A stretch of DNA of 64,000 bases from Moellerella wisconsensis ATCC 35017 (GCF_001294465.1 NZ_LGAA01000010.1:1-64000); one strand, 5' to 3'; positions 27,991 through 37,546 are shown, numbered from the stretch's first letter. Notes: a model not told the origin generated them from the sequence alone. A program made the numbers and translations.

Positions 27991-29436
27991 ATGATGAATC
28001 GTCGTATGAAATCTATTTTGGCTTTAGCTATTACGTCCATGGTGTCGGCAACGTCTATACCAGCTATCGCGGCAAAAAATACCATTGAAAGCAGTGATGT
28101 ATTGGCTCAAAACCGTACTGCTCAAGGTGATATCACTCAATTTGGTGGTGCGCGTCGATTATCAGCAGAGCAAACTGAGGCGATGCGCGCAGCGCTGTTA
28201 AATAGCCAAGCTAAAAATGTCATTCTATTTATTGGTGATGGCATGGGGGATTCTGAAATTACGGTCGCGCGTAACTATGCAGAAGGTGCCGGCGGCTTTT
28301 TTAAAGGTATTGATGCGCTGCCAATCACCGGGCAATACACTCACTATTCATTAAATAAACACAGTAAAAAACCGGATTATGTGACGGATTCTGCAGCATC
28401 AGCGACCGCATGGTCATCAGGAGTTAAAACCTATAATGGTGCCCTCGGGGTCGATGTTGATGGTAAAGACCATGAAACATTGTTAGAAATTGCCAAGCGT
28501 AATGGCAAAGCGACGGGTAATGTAACGACCTCTGAAATTCAGGATGCGACACCTGCCGCAATGGTAGCTCATGTAACCGCGCGTAAATGCTATGGTCCAG
28601 AAGAAACCAGTGAGAAATGCGCCAGTAATGCGTTAGAGAATGGGGGACGAGGTTCCATTTCAGAGCAATTGTTAGTGACTCGAGCTGATGTAACTCTCGG
28701 CGGTGGAGCAAAAAGTTTTAAGCAATTTGCCAAAGCCGGTGAATATCAAGGTAAAACACTCGAGCAACAGGCCGAAGCCCGGGGCTATCAGATTGTTCGT
28801 GATGCGAAATCATTAGCGGCAGTAAGTTCGGCTAACCAACAAAAACCTGTATTAGGATTATTTCATGAGGGCAATATGGCGGTTGCTTGGGAAGGTCCAA
28901 AAGCACGTTATCAGCGTGATTTATCTGCTGAACCTCTGACATGTAAACCGAATGCCAAGTTTGATCCTAATGCGCCGACATTAGCACAAATGACTGAAAA
29001 AGCTATAAATTTACTGCAAGAAAATCCGAATGGCTTTTTTTTACAGGTAGAAAGCGCCTCAATTGACAAACAAGATCATGCGGCGAATCCTTGTGGACAA
29101 ATTGGTGAAACGGTAGCGTTAGATCAAGCGGTTCAAGTCGGGCTAGATTTTGCTAAAAAGCACGGTGATACCTTAGTCATTGTTACCGCTGATCATGCAC
29201 ATTCCAGCCAGATTATTGGCGAGGATGTGAAATCAAGCGGTTTAACCCAAGCCCTGGTGACTAAAGATGGTGCGGTCATGGTGGTCAATTATGGGAACTC
29301 AGAAGGTGAATCGCAAGAGCATACCGGCTCACAGTTGCGGGTCGCCGCATTTGGTCCTTATGCTGCTAATGTGATGGGATTAACCGATCAGACCGACCTA
29401 TTTTTTACTATGCGTGATGCGATGGGATTAAAATAA
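27991..29436 (+). CDS. phoA: periplasmic alkaline phosphatase
   Basis: Releases inorganic phosphate from phosphomonoesters in the periplasm under phosphate starvation. I place the start at 27991, after AAGGAAA, giving 481 residues (E. coli 471) with a signal peptide [17 protein letters not shown]... ending near AIAA. The active-site serine is in [11 protein letters not shown], metal ligands appear in [10 protein letters not shown], and the C-terminal motifs [19 protein letters not shown] (D and H zinc ligands) and [11 protein letters not shown] are seen. Cysteines fit two disulphides. A PhoB site precedes it. Confidence 0.95.
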   Translation: MMNRRMKSILALAITSMVSATSIPAIAAKNTIESSDVLAQNRTAQGDITQFGGARRLSAEQTEAMRAALLNSQAKNVILFIGDGMGDSEITVARNYAEGAGGFFKGIDALPITGQYTHYSLNKHSKKPDYVTDSAASATAWSSGVKTYNGALGVDVDGKDHETLLEIAKRNGKATGNVTTSEIQDATPAAMVAHVTARKCYGPEETSEKCASNALENGGRGSISEQLLVTRADVTLGGGAKSFKQFAKAGEYQGKTLEQQAEARGYQIVRDAKSLAAVSSANQQKPVLGLFHEGNMAVAWEGPKARYQRDLSAEPLTCKPNAKFDPNAPTLAQMTEKAINLLQENPNGFFLQVESASIDKQDHAANPCGQIGETVALDQAVQVGLDFAKKHGDTLVIVTADHAHSSQIIGEDVKSSGLTQALVTKDGAVMVVNYGNSEGESQEHTGSQLRVAAFGPYAANVMGLTDQTDLFFTMRDAMGLK

Positions 29437-29474
29437 TCTCCGATTAATAATTAATTAACCGCCCTACTTAAGTA

Positions 29475-29511
29475 AAATCCCTGTGGAGAGGATCTCTGCG
29501 GGATTTTTTTG
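29475..29511 (+). terminator. phoA terminator
   Basis: AAATCCC / GGGATTT outer stem with an inner AGAG / CTCT stem, running into seven T residues, about 40 bases after the phoA stop. Confidence 0.8.
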
Positions 29512-29923
29512 TTTCTTTTATTATATCAGTAACACTGGAGGAATAGTGTACGCGAGAGTATTGATTGAGATTAGAAAATCAGCCGATTGTGGAGTGATTT
29601 TTTGCTGTATTTTATTATGATAGTCTACAGAAAAATGCTAAATAAACTGCCTATTATGATGAGATTTTTTGGCAATTAAGCGTATGTTTATCAGACAGCG
29701 ATTGACTTTATAATCTGGCTGTATTTTTGTAATATATTGAAAAACAAAGAATGTTATTAGGTCGCTTATGGTATACTGGTTGCAAAATAGACGCTAAGCT
29801 ATTAATGATTGCAGGCTGTATATATTGATATAACACTATTTTCTATACATATATTCTTCCTTTTTGGTTATTAACAACAGTCGTCTTTGAAACGACGGAC
29901 ACAATTTATCTATTAGGATTTTA
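29512..29923. other. intergenic region before yjbB
   Basis: About 410 AT-rich bases that should hold the yjbB promoter. No gene or PhoB box was seen. The last 60 bases include a short inverted repeat GTCGTCTTTGAAACGACGG, near the yjbB start. Confidence 0.4.
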
Positions 29924-31573
29924 ATGCTGATATTATTACATCTCTTATCTTCGGTCGCATTATTGGTTTGGGGGACGCATATCGTCCGGACCGGCATTAT
30001 GCGAGTTTTTGGCGCAGATTTACGCCGAATATTGGGAAAAAGCATTAACCGAAAATCAAACGCTTTTTTAGCAGGTGTTGGTGTTACGGCATTGGTCCAA
30101 AGCAGTAATGCCACGGCAATGCTGGTGATCTCTTTTGTTTCCCAAGGGCTAATTTCGCTCGCCCCTGCCATGGTGATTATGCTGGGTGCCGATGTGGGTA
30201 CTGCGCTTATGGCGAGGGTGCTGACTTTTGATCTTTCTTGGCTTTCTCCGCTACTCATTTTAGCGGGTGTAAGCACATTTTTAAGTCATAAAAAGAATCG
30301 GATTGGTCAAATGGGGCGCGTAGGTATTGGCCTCGGGCTTATCTTACTGGCACTGCAATTAATTGTAGCCGCGGCTGAGCCTATTACTCATGCAGAAGCG
30401 GTTCGAACGATTTTCACCTCGTTGAGCGGTGATGTGGTTTTAGCACTGTTAGTTGGGGCTATTTTTGCCATGATCAGTTATTCGAGCCTTGCCGCAGTAC
30501 TGATCACCGCAACGCTAAGTGCGACCGGATTAGTGCCACTGTATATTAGCTTATGCATTGTGATAGGGTCGAATATCGGCAGTGGATTATTGGCATTAAT
30601 GAGCAGCCGTGGGCAAAATGAAATTGCTCGGCAAGTTGTATTAGGTAGCTTATTCTTCAAATTGATTGGCTGTTTGATTATTTTACCATGGATTAAACCT
30701 CTTTCGATGTCAGTTGATCAATACGGGTTTAATGAAGCTGAAGTCGTGATTTATTTTCATGTTTTTTATAACTTAATTCGTTGTTTAATCATGTTGCCAT
30801 TTGTTGGCCCCATGGCTCGCGTATGTATGGTAATGATCCCCACACCACCGAAAACTGAAAGTGAAATTGGCCCGCGTTATCTGGATAAAAGTGCGTTAGA
30901 AACTCCATCATTGGCGATAGCTAATGCTGTACGTGAAACGTTACGCATGGGCGATGTTGTCGAGCAAATGTTGCAACGTTTTATTGAGGTTTTGAACGGT
31001 AATAAAGATCAGCGTAGGGAGATTAATCATCTCGAAGAAGAAGTGGATATGTTGCACAGTAGCATTAAGTTATATCTTGCTCAGTTACAGCAAAATGAAC
31101 TGAGTGAAGATGATTCGAGACGCTGGGCTGAAATTATTGATACTGCATTGAATCTGCAGCAATCCGCGACGATTATTCATCGTATGACATCAGAAATGAT
31201 CAAGAAATCATTAGATAATCGTTGTTCATTTTCGCCTAATGGCTTTAAAGAATTAAATACCTTGATGGAGCGGCTACAGCATAATCTCAGTTTAGGGATG
31301 TCAGTATTTGTCTCTGGTGATCTGGATAATGCACGTCGATTACGTCGGGCAAAACATCGTTTTCGTCTATTAAATCAAAGATATGCTTATTCTCATGTTG
31401 AACGTTTACATGAACAAAATATGCAGAGTCTCGATACCAGTAATTTGCATGTTAGCTTATTGGGTGACATGAAGCGGCTTAATTCACTATTTAGTGCCGT
31501 GGCTTACCATGCCCTCGAAGGTATCGCTGATCAAAGAGCTGAGCAAATGAATATAGATCATGAGAAAAAATAG
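29924..31573 (+). CDS. yjbB: sodium/phosphate cotransporter family protein
   Basis: Inner-membrane transporter of the Na/Pi cotransporter (PF02690) type; E. coli YjbB (543 residues) exports phosphate. The 549 residues contain two inverted membrane repeats with the family QSSNATAMLV word (about 64-75) and its second copy near SYSSLAAVLITATLS. The C-terminal part, from about 320 on, is a soluble PhoU-like helical domain. It follows phoA, a second phosphate-related gene, but with its own upstream region. Family and likely role are secure; direction of transport is inferred from E. coli. Confidence 0.88.
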   Translation: MLILLHLLSSVALLVWGTHIVRTGIMRVFGADLRRILGKSINRKSNAFLAGVGVTALVQSSNATAMLVISFVSQGLISLAPAMVIMLGADVGTALMARVLTFDLSWLSPLLILAGVSTFLSHKKNRIGQMGRVGIGLGLILLALQLIVAAAEPITHAEAVRTIFTSLSGDVVLALLVGAIFAMISYSSLAAVLITATLSATGLVPLYISLCIVIGSNIGSGLLALMSSRGQNEIARQVVLGSLFFKLIGCLIILPWIKPLSMSVDQYGFNEAEVVIYFHVFYNLIRCLIMLPFVGPMARVCMVMIPTPPKTESEIGPRYLDKSALETPSLAIANAVRETLRMGDVVEQMLQRFIEVLNGNKDQRREINHLEEEVDMLHSSIKLYLAQLQQNELSEDDSRRWAEIIDTALNLQQSATIIHRMTSEMIKKSLDNRCSFSPNGFKELNTLMERLQHNLSLGMSVFVSGDLDNARRLRRAKHRFRLLNQRYAYSHVERLHEQNMQSLDTSNLHVSLLGDMKRLNSLFSAVAYHALEGIADQRAEQMNIDHEKK

Positions 31574-31614
31574 CCAACTTATTAGACATTTTTAATCATT
31601 ATGGGTTACTGAAT

Positions 31615-31650
31615 AATCCTCGCTATAGGCTTTGTGGCGAGGATTTTTTT
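31615..31650 (+). terminator. yjbB terminator
   Basis: AATCCTCGC / GCGAGGATT stem with a 13-base loop and a run of seven T residues, 42 bases after the yjbB stop. Confidence 0.88.
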
Positions 31651-31852
31651 ATATAGTAGCTTTCAGTAATCACTGGTAGAGAGTATTTATTTTTATTAAC
31701 TTTTTTATTTTGCTTTTTATTTGTATATAAATAAGATGATTAAGTTTTATTAATCAAATAATTAGTTAATATTTTAGCTTTGTAAAGCGTAGCTAAAAAA
31801 TCTTTTCCCTTAGTAAGAATGGTGTTGTTTTTCGCTAAAAAACAGATATGAT

Positions 31853-31867
31853 TGATAATCATTATCA
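31853..31867 (+). promoter_or_regulatory. Fur box upstream of yjjZ
   Basis: TGATAATCATTATCA is a perfect 7-1-7 Fur inverted repeat. It lies 75 bases before the yjjZ start, so the gene should be repressed by iron-loaded Fur. Confidence 0.8.
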
Positions 31868-31941
31868 TTTGGGTGTGGCAATTAACGTCACTTTCAAAAT
31901 AGTTACTTAGCGACAGCCTGCAAAATACCAGGGGTGAAAAT

Positions 31942-32202
31942 ATGACAATCAAAGCCAGTCAGCGTATATCGATACGCTCAAATAGCCCCGGATTATGGGG
32001 TGTTATTGCCGTTGTTTTATTAAGTATTATCTATCTTATGAGTCAATCCGGTATTGATCATCTGAAGATAGCGACAGTTATTGCGATGCTATTGACTGCA
32101 GTAATGTTATTTAATAAGAGTTCGCGCTTATTTTTAATTTTACCGGCAGTATTAGCGTTGGCCTTTAGTTTACTGGCTTTTTCAGTGCACTTATTTCCCT
32201 AA
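31942..32202 (+). CDS. yjjZ: DUF1435 family small membrane protein, YjjZ-like
   Basis: An 86-residue protein with a basic N-terminus and three hydrophobic segments (about 16-33, 42-58 and 63-84), so a small inner-membrane protein. Its placement next to tRNA-Leu and rsmC is the same as E. coli yjjZ, and it is preceded by a perfect Fur box, as expected for this iron-responsive gene. The fhuF gene that accompanies it in E. coli is absent. Function is unknown; a role in iron starvation is inferred from the Fur site. Confidence 0.75.
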   Translation: MTIKASQRISIRSNSPGLWGVIAVVLLSIIYLMSQSGIDHLKIATVIAMLLTAVMLFNKSSRLFLILPAVLALAFSLLAFSVHLFP

Positions 32203-32357
32203 TTTGGCCTATCAAATATCACTATAAATAAATCGAATAATTATTATTATAAATTTATAATATAGCTAGAGGAAGATTAGCAGCTAAAATAAATACCCTG
32301 ATATGATAAAGTAATTACAACCTAACATATTGATTAAATTAAAATATCAAAAATAAT

Positions 32358-32380
32358 GAGAAGAGAAGAGAAGAGAAGAA
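32358..32380 (+). repeat. short tandem repeat of GAGAA
   Basis: Four perfect copies of GAGAA followed by GAA in the gap between yjjZ and the tRNA-Leu gene. Non-coding, and a potential slippage site. Confidence 0.85.
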
Positions 32381-32407
32381 TACAGATTATAATTAAAAAG
32401 CTATCGC

Positions 32408-32430
32408 CCAATGATGGGTTAACTCATTGG
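32408..32430. terminator. possible terminator between yjjZ and tRNA-Leu
   Basis: CCAATGA / TCATTGG stem with a 9-base loop, followed on the plus strand by TTTT and on the minus strand, after GCGATAGC, by TTTTT. It could end both convergent transcripts. Confidence 0.45.
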
Positions 32431-32465
32431 TTTTAAATGATTAAAATGCTATTGACATTGTCTGT

Positions 32466-32552
32466 TGGTGCGAAAGGGGGGACTTGAACCCCCACGTCCG
32501 TAAGGACACTAACACCTGAAGCTAGCGCGTCTACCAATTCCGCCACCCTCGC
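32466..32552 (-). tRNA. leuV: tRNA-Leu (anticodon CAG)
   Basis: The minus strand gives an 87-base leucine tRNA ending in encoded CCA. The acceptor GCGAGGG pairs with CTTTCGC (two G-U pairs), the D-loop word GGCGGAATTGGTAGACG is present, the anticodon loop is CTTCAGGTG with anticodon CAG, a long variable arm GTGTCCTTACGGAC follows, and the T-loop is GGTTCAAGTCC. It closely matches E. coli leuV/P/Q and has the same position between yjjZ and rsmC, where E. coli has three copies; only one is here. Confidence 0.96.
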
Positions 32553-32732
32553 AGTTCAGACTTAATATAATCAGCCATAACATTATAAAATAGTACGGGG
32601 CGGATTTTAGGCTAATTCTGGTGTAGGTCAATAATTTTTTAGTGCTGAATGCATTGTTTGACGCAAAATTCATCAGCACTAATCAACGCTATATAGCCCG
32701 AGCAAATAGCTTAGGTTTTAGCTTGATACAAA

Positions 32733-33746
32733 TTATCGTTTAGTGGCTTCATAAACTTTAAATTTACCGGTTTTCAGCAATACAATATGCCCACCGAAAG
32801 CTTTATCCAGTAGATCTGCATAAGGTAAAAATGCATTTGCTACCATTCTAAATCTACCGCCAGATTTTAAATGCTTAGGTGCCTGCATGATCATATTCTC
32901 AGCCGCAGAATAGTTGGTATGGATACCATCATGGAATGGCGGATTAGTAATAATCCAATCGAATTTATCATTAATTTCAGAATAAACATTACTAGCGATA
33001 ATTTTACCTTCTAACTGATTAGCTTTCAGGGTTTCAGCTGCTGAATATAATGCAGTTGCGCTAACATCACTGAGAGTTAATTTTAATTCAGGATTTTGTT
33101 GGCCTAAGTTGGCCGCTAAAATACCAGAACCACAAGCTAAATCGAGTAAACTTCCAGAGATAGGTTGCTCTAATGTTGAAAGTAGTAAGCGACTACCCAT
33201 ATCCAAATCGTCTTGACTGAATACGCCCGGTAACGCTTTGACTTGTGTATCTTCGAAACTATAATTGCGCCACCATTGATTTAACTCGAAGGCAGTTTGA
33301 TTTTCTAATGCGCCATAAAACAGGCTACAACGACGAGCAGAGTCAATTTTTTTCAGTGTGCTGATACCTTCCATGATTTTTTCAGCACTTTTTACACCGC
33401 TACGATTTTCGCCCACAATGAAGATATCGCAATCAGCGGGTAGATAAGTGCATAAATTATCTAACTGGAAACAAGCCTCTTGTTTGTTTTTTGGCCAGAA
33501 ATAAATCAAGGTATTACATTTAGCGATAAAATCAGCTTCGGCAATAAAATTAAATTGCACGTTATCTTTTAATAATGGCTCCAATACTTGCCATTGATGA
33601 TACTGATTAGTGAGAACACGTACGCTGGCGGCATCTAATACCACCGCGAGCTCGTCCTGAATATCACCTGCCAGAATGACATGGCGATCAGCAAAATGTT
33701 CCAGATGGCGCTGTATTACTTCGCTGGCTGGTGTAAGTAAGGACAT
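32733..33746 (-). CDS. rsmC: 16S rRNA m2G1207 methyltransferase
   Basis: Methylates N2 of G1207 of 16S rRNA in the 30S subunit using S-adenosylmethionine. The 337 residues (E. coli 343) have two methyltransferase-like halves; the C-terminal one is active, with the SAM-binding word LLDLACGSGILAA at about 200 and the target-base motif NPPFHDG at about 265. The N-terminal half is degenerate, as in the family. It is divergent from holD across 141 bases. Conserved order with tRNA-Leu and holD supports the call. Confidence 0.93.
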   Translation of the reverse strand: MSLLTPASEVIQRHLEHFADRHVILAGDIQDELAVVLDAASVRVLTNQYHQWQVLEPLLKDNVQFNFIAEADFIAKCNTLIYFWPKNKQEACFQLDNLCTYLPADCDIFIVGENRSGVKSAEKIMEGISTLKKIDSARRCSLFYGALENQTAFELNQWWRNYSFEDTQVKALPGVFSQDDLDMGSRLLLSTLEQPISGSLLDLACGSGILAANLGQQNPELKLTLSDVSATALYSAAETLKANQLEGKIIASNVYSEINDKFDWIITNPPFHDGIHTNYSAAENMIMQAPKHLKSGGRFRMVANAFLPYADLLDKAFGGHIVLLKTGKFKVYEATKR

Positions 33747-33887
33747 AGTCTCTAATTCTCCGTAAATAAATAATTCATAATCCGTGCTACCTTACCAGAT
33801 ATTGGCTGAATAAATCTGTATTATTGGCGCTAATTATCTGCTCTGATAAGATGTCATGGGTATTTACTGATGGCTGGAACAACTCGC

Positions 33888-34298
33888 ATGACCCGAAGAG
33901 ACAAGCTTTTAAAGTCCATGGGGATAACCCAATGGATACTGCGTCATCCCTCAGCACTTAAGGGTGAGAGAGGGGTAAATATTCCAGAATCAGCTAAGCT
34001 TATTATTATCGCTGATGATGGGATCGATTTAAATAATCAGCTATTGAAAGATATTTTTCAGGCAATAAAAATAGATAAAACGGATATTGTGTGCATTGAT
34101 TCAGAGCAGCTCGATATGTTGCCATCACCAGTATCTGTGCCTTGTTGGGTCTGCGGTGACAGCCGCATACCAGAAACAAAAAGTGCGCTGATCACCAGCC
34201 CAGCACTCGCAAAGCTTAGTATCAGTAGTGAAGCAAAACGGTCTTTATGGAAGCAAATCTATCAAAATGACGAAAATTTCAACGTTAAAACAATCTGA
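33888..34298 (+). CDS. holD: DNA polymerase III psi subunit
   Basis: Small clamp-loader accessory protein that links the chi subunit, and through it SSB, to the tau/gamma complex. I chose the ATG at 33888, giving 136 residues, because MTRRDKLLKSMGITQWILR aligns with the E. coli start (137 residues); an ATG six codons earlier is also possible. The family words GITQW, SPALA and the C-terminal WKQIYQNDENF are present. It overlaps rimI by 32 bases in another frame, as in E. coli. Confidence 0.88.
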   Translation: MTRRDKLLKSMGITQWILRHPSALKGERGVNIPESAKLIIIADDGIDLNNQLLKDIFQAIKIDKTDIVCIDSEQLDMLPSPVSVPCWVCGDSRIPETKSALITSPALAKLSISSEAKRSLWKQIYQNDENFNVKTI

Positions 34299-34731
34299 TT
34301 TAGCGACAGCCTTTTTAATTGAAAAGCTGAGCCATGATTTTCCCTGGAGTGAGCGCGTCTTTTACGGTAATCAGGGTGAAAAATATTATAATTTAAAAAT
34401 CTCGGTCGATAATCAGATAATTGGTTTTGCTATTACACAATCTGTTTTAGACGAAGCGACATTATTTAATATCGCTATCCATCCTGATTTTCAGGGGCAG
34501 GGATACGGTCGTCAATTAATGGAACGTTTAATTCAGGACTTAACAGAAAAGAATATTTTAACGTTATGGTTAGAAGTTCGTGAATCAAATCGCGCTGCCA
34601 TTCGACTGTATGAAAATATGGGATTTCATGAGGTTACTGTGCGTAAGGATTACTATCCTGCTAAACATGGCCGTGAAGATGCACTTATTTTCGCGCTTAC
34701 ATTATTTCAGGATACTTTTACACTCGAATAA
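34267..34731 (+). CDS. rimI: ribosomal protein S18 alanine N-acetyltransferase
   Basis: Acetylates the N-terminal alanine of ribosomal protein S18. It is a GNAT-fold enzyme of 154 residues (E. coli 148) from the ATG inside holD. The family words FPWSE, DEATLFNIAI, the acetyl-CoA loop QGQGYGRQLME and the C-terminal YYPAKHGREDALIF are all seen. I preferred this start because it aligns with E. coli MNTISSLE; an upstream in-frame ATG would add 13 residues. In E. coli yjjG lies next; here it is missing. Confidence 0.92.
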   Translation: MTKISTLKQSDLATAFLIEKLSHDFPWSERVFYGNQGEKYYNLKISVDNQIIGFAITQSVLDEATLFNIAIHPDFQGQGYGRQLMERLIQDLTEKNILTLWLEVRESNRAAIRLYENMGFHEVTVRKDYYPAKHGREDALIFALTLFQDTFTLE

Positions 34732-34883
34732 TGGCAGCCAGCTAACTTGGATATTGCCCATATTTTAACTGTAAATATATCGATTGATTATAGTAAATAT
34801 CAGATCAACTTAGATTTATTCTGAAAAATTATTTCCAATAGTTATTGATTTATAAAAAGAACTATAGATTTTTGAATAGTCAC

Positions 34884-34948
34884 TAATTGGGGGATCTAGT
34901 CGAGGAATCTAGTCGGGAGATATGATTGGAAAATATAGTTGAAAAATA
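34884..34948 (+). repeat. degenerate 13-bp tandem array
   Basis: Five head-to-tail 13-base units: TAATTGGGGGATC, TAGTCGAGGAATC, TAGTCGGGAGATA, TGATTGGAAAATA and TAGTTGAAAAATA. They start about 150 bases after rimI in the gap before prfC. The unit length is not a multiple of three, which fits non-coding DNA. No known repeat family is recognised. Confidence 0.65.
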
Positions 34949-35245
34949 GTCGGTAACTCATTGCTGCTCTATAAGCAACTCTTTGAAGATACATAATTAT
35001 CAGTATACAAATAATTAGCGCCGATTTTGATGGTGTTAAGATCACTTAGGTGATTGCACCTATGTCGCTTTTTATGGACATGAAATATATTGTGGAAGGA
35101 AAGCATTGATTGTTTCTCAAGCCAAAATCAGCGAAAATAAAGCTAATTGTCTATTAACATAACGGATTTGGCATGCCCAAAATTCACCCAATGGGTGTTT
35201 TTTTATTGGTGCTTAACTCTGTGCTTAAACTAGAAGATTTAATTG
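34949..35245. other. intergenic region before prfC with an orphan terminator
   Basis: About 300 bases that hold the prfC promoter. A hairpin CACCC / GGGTG (35185-35197) followed by seven T residues lies about 40 bases before prfC, after the near-palindrome TTGGCATGCCCAA (35168-35180). The hairpin would terminate a transcript starting upstream, possibly a small RNA or attenuated prfC leader. Confidence 0.4.
35185..35204 (+). terminator. orphan intrinsic terminator before prfC
   Basis: CACCC-AAT-GGGTG hairpin followed by a seven-T run. No gene precedes it closely: rimI ends 450 bases upstream. The stem is short, so termination may be partial. Confidence 0.5.
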
Positions 35246-36835
35246 ATGTCTCAATCTGAATTTTTGCAGGAAGTCGCTAAACGTCGAACTTTCGCTATTA
35301 TTTCTCACCCTGATGCCGGTAAAACCACGATTACCGAAAAGGTATTGTTATTTGGACAAGCGATTCAACGCGCGGGTACGGTGAAAGGCCGTGGTTCTAA
35401 CCAGCATGCAAAATCAGACTGGATGGAAATGGAAAAACAACGTGGTATTTCGATTACTACGTCAGTGATGCAGTTCCCATACCATGACTGTTTGATAAAT
35501 CTGTTAGATACCCCAGGGCATGAAGACTTCTCTGAAGATACTTACCGTACTTTAACTGCTGTTGACTGCTGTTTGATGGTCATCGATTCCAGTAAAGGGG
35601 TTGAAGATCGTACCCGCAAATTGATGGAAGTTACACGTCTGCGTGATACACCCATCCTAACGTTTATGAATAAACTCGACCGAGATATTCGTGATCCGAT
35701 GGAGTTAATGGATGAAGTCGAAAACGAGCTAAAGATCGCGTGTTGCCCGATTACTTGGCCGATCGGCTGCGGAAAATTATTTAAAGGTGTTTATCATCTC
35801 CTGCGTGATGAAACATATCTTTATCAGACGGGTAAAGGCCACACTATTCAGGATGTCCGTGTTATTAAAGGGCTGAATAATCCTGAATTAGAAGATGCCG
35901 TGGGTGACGATTTAGCAGCACAATTACGCGAAGAGCTAGAGCTTGTTCAGGGGGCTTCCCACGAATTTGAACAAGACGCCTTTTTAGCAGGCGAGTTAAC
36001 CCCAGTATTCTTTGGTACTGCGTTGGGTAACTTTGGTGTTGACCATATGCTGGATGGCTTAGTTGAGTGGGCGCCAACGCCGATGCCACGCAAAACAGAT
36101 ACCCGTGAAGTCGTGGCAGCAGAAGAGAAATTTACCGGGTTTGTGTTTAAAATTCAGGCCAATATGGATCCAAAACATCGAGATCGCGTCGCTTTTTTGC
36201 GTATTGTGTCTGGAACCTATGAAAAAGGCATGAAACTGCGTCAAGTACGTATTAATAAAGATGTTGTAATTTCTGATGCATTAACCTTTATGGCTGGCGA
36301 CCGTTCACATGTTGAACATGCGTTCCCAGGAGATATTATCGGATTGCATAATCACGGTACTATCCAAATTGGTGATACCTTTACTCAAGGTGAAGATATG
36401 AAATTCACCGGTATTCCTAACTTTGCGCCAGAATTATTCCGCCGAATTCGTCTACGTGATCCGCTCAAGCAGAAACAGTTGCTCAAAGGATTAGTGCAGT
36501 TATCCGAAGAAGGTGCGGTGCAAGTCTTCCGTCCTCTAGCCAATAATGATTTGATTGTTGGTGCTGTCGGAGTCCTGCAATTTGATGTCGTGGTATCACG
36601 CCTGAAAAATGAATATAACGTTGAAGCGATTTATGAAAATATCAACGTATCAACTGCACGTTGGGTTGAATGCAATGATGTGAAGAAATTCGAAGAGTTT
36701 AAACGTAAAAATGAACAGAATTTGGCGTTAGATGGGGGTGATAACTTAGCGTATATTGCTCCAACTATGGTTAACTTAAACATTACTAGCGAACGTTATC
36801 CTGAAGTTTTATTCCGTAAAACTCGCGAACATTAA
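35246..36835 (+). CDS. prfC: peptide chain release factor 3 (RF3)
   Basis: GTPase that recycles RF1 and RF2 from the ribosome after termination. The 529 residues equal E. coli RF3. The G1 loop PDAGKTT (22-28), the switch region [12 protein letters not shown]3 [10 protein letters not shown] and G4 NKLDRD are visible, followed by domain II with [15 protein letters not shown] and domain III. The ATG at 35246 follows AGAAG; a TTG one codon before is not needed. Sequence is intact and highly conserved. Confidence 0.97.
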   Translation: MSQSEFLQEVAKRRTFAIISHPDAGKTTITEKVLLFGQAIQRAGTVKGRGSNQHAKSDWMEMEKQRGISITTSVMQFPYHDCLINLLDTPGHEDFSEDTYRTLTAVDCCLMVIDSSKGVEDRTRKLMEVTRLRDTPILTFMNKLDRDIRDPMELMDEVENELKIACCPITWPIGCGKLFKGVYHLLRDETYLYQTGKGHTIQDVRVIKGLNNPELEDAVGDDLAAQLREELELVQGASHEFEQDAFLAGELTPVFFGTALGNFGVDHMLDGLVEWAPTPMPRKTDTREVVAAEEKFTGFVFKIQANMDPKHRDRVAFLRIVSGTYEKGMKLRQVRINKDVVISDALTFMAGDRSHVEHAFPGDIIGLHNHGTIQIGDTFTQGEDMKFTGIPNFAPELFRRIRLRDPLKQKQLLKGLVQLSEEGAVQVFRPLANNDLIVGAVGVLQFDVVVSRLKNEYNVEAIYENINVSTARWVECNDVKKFEEFKRKNEQNLALDGGDNLAYIAPTMVNLNITSERYPEVLFRKTREH

Positions 36836-36849
36836 TCGTTGATTAAGCT

Positions 36850-36883
36850 AACACTGCCAGAGGAATGTACTTTGGCAGTGTTT
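36850..36883 (+). terminator. prfC terminator
   Basis: AACACTGCCA / TGGCAGTGTT stem, 13-base loop, short T tract, 14 bases after the prfC stop. Confidence 0.6.
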
Positions 36884-36997
36884 AGTTTGGTAAAGAACGT
36901 CAGTATTGGATTGGTTTTCTTTTCTTTTGTTTTTATTCACCAGAATATTCTGTATTGCTAATTTTTTCCCTTTCTTTTTTAGTTTATTTTTCATAGG

Positions 36998-37006
36998 CTA
37001 TACTTT
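36998..37006 (+). promoter_or_regulatory. sigma-S type -10 element of osmY
   Basis: CTATACTTT matches the RpoS -10 consensus CTATACTT and lies 130 bases before osmY, a gene known as a sigma-S marker. There is no good -35, as is usual for such promoters. Confidence 0.55.
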
Positions 37007-37138
37007 ATCAATTGATTGAGAGCTCTAGTTTGAATGAAGATTATTTTTAATCTTACGGGGCTTGATTCATGACCCACCGCCTATATTAATTAACATGTTA
37101 ATAGCGGAAATATTATTAACTATTAAGGAAGGTTCAAG

Positions 37139-37546
37139 ATGAGAAATACAGCACTTTTACGCTCACTAACAGCGATTGGATTGAGCTGTGCCTTGTTTAG
37201 TGGCTTTGCATCAGCAGAATCATTAAAACAACAGGCATCTCAAACTTGGGATAGCGCGACAGAAACGGTTGATATGGCAGGCAAAGATGCAGGTCAAGCG
37301 ATCACCAAAGGTGTTAATAACGTTGATAAATATATGGATGACAGCAGTATTACAGCACAAATTAAAAGTAAACTGTTATCAACTAGTGGTATAGACAGCA
37401 ATGATATTTCTGTAAAAACTGTTAAAGGGGTGGTTTATATTTCTGGTTTTGTGAAAAATGATAACCAGATAGACCAAGTCGTTAATATGGTTTCTGCAAT
37501 CAATGGTGTTAAATCAGTTCAAAGCAGCCTGATGGTCGCCAATTAA
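37139..37546 (+). CDS. osmY: OsmY-like periplasmic BON-domain protein
   Basis: Periplasmic stress protein, induced by osmotic stress and stationary phase, proposed to protect or chaperone envelope proteins. The 135 residues start with a signal peptide ending about GFASAES. One BON domain follows (about 65-133), with DSSITAQIKSKLLSTSGIDSND, then VKGVVYISGFVKN and the typical end VNGVKSVQSSL, here written as INGVKSVQSSLMV. E. coli OsmY (201 residues) has two BON domains, so this is a shortened form. Position between prfC and yjjU is the same as in E. coli. Confidence 0.82.
   Translation: MRNTALLRSLTAIGLSCALFSGFASAESLKQQASQTWDSATETVDMAGKDAGQAITKGVNNVDKYMDDSSITAQIKSKLLSTSGIDSNDISVKTVKGVVYISGFVKNDNQIDQVVNMVSAINGVKSVQSSLMVAN

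Noticed and set aside
32358-32380. A CRISPR-like or phase-variable array
   Set aside because: Only a five-base unit with four copies and no spacers; not within a gene or promoter, so no phase-variation role can be claimed.
33870-33887. Upstream ATG as holD start
   Set aside because: The extra six residues have no counterpart in E. coli HolD and the alignment begins at the ATG at 33888; not fully excluded.
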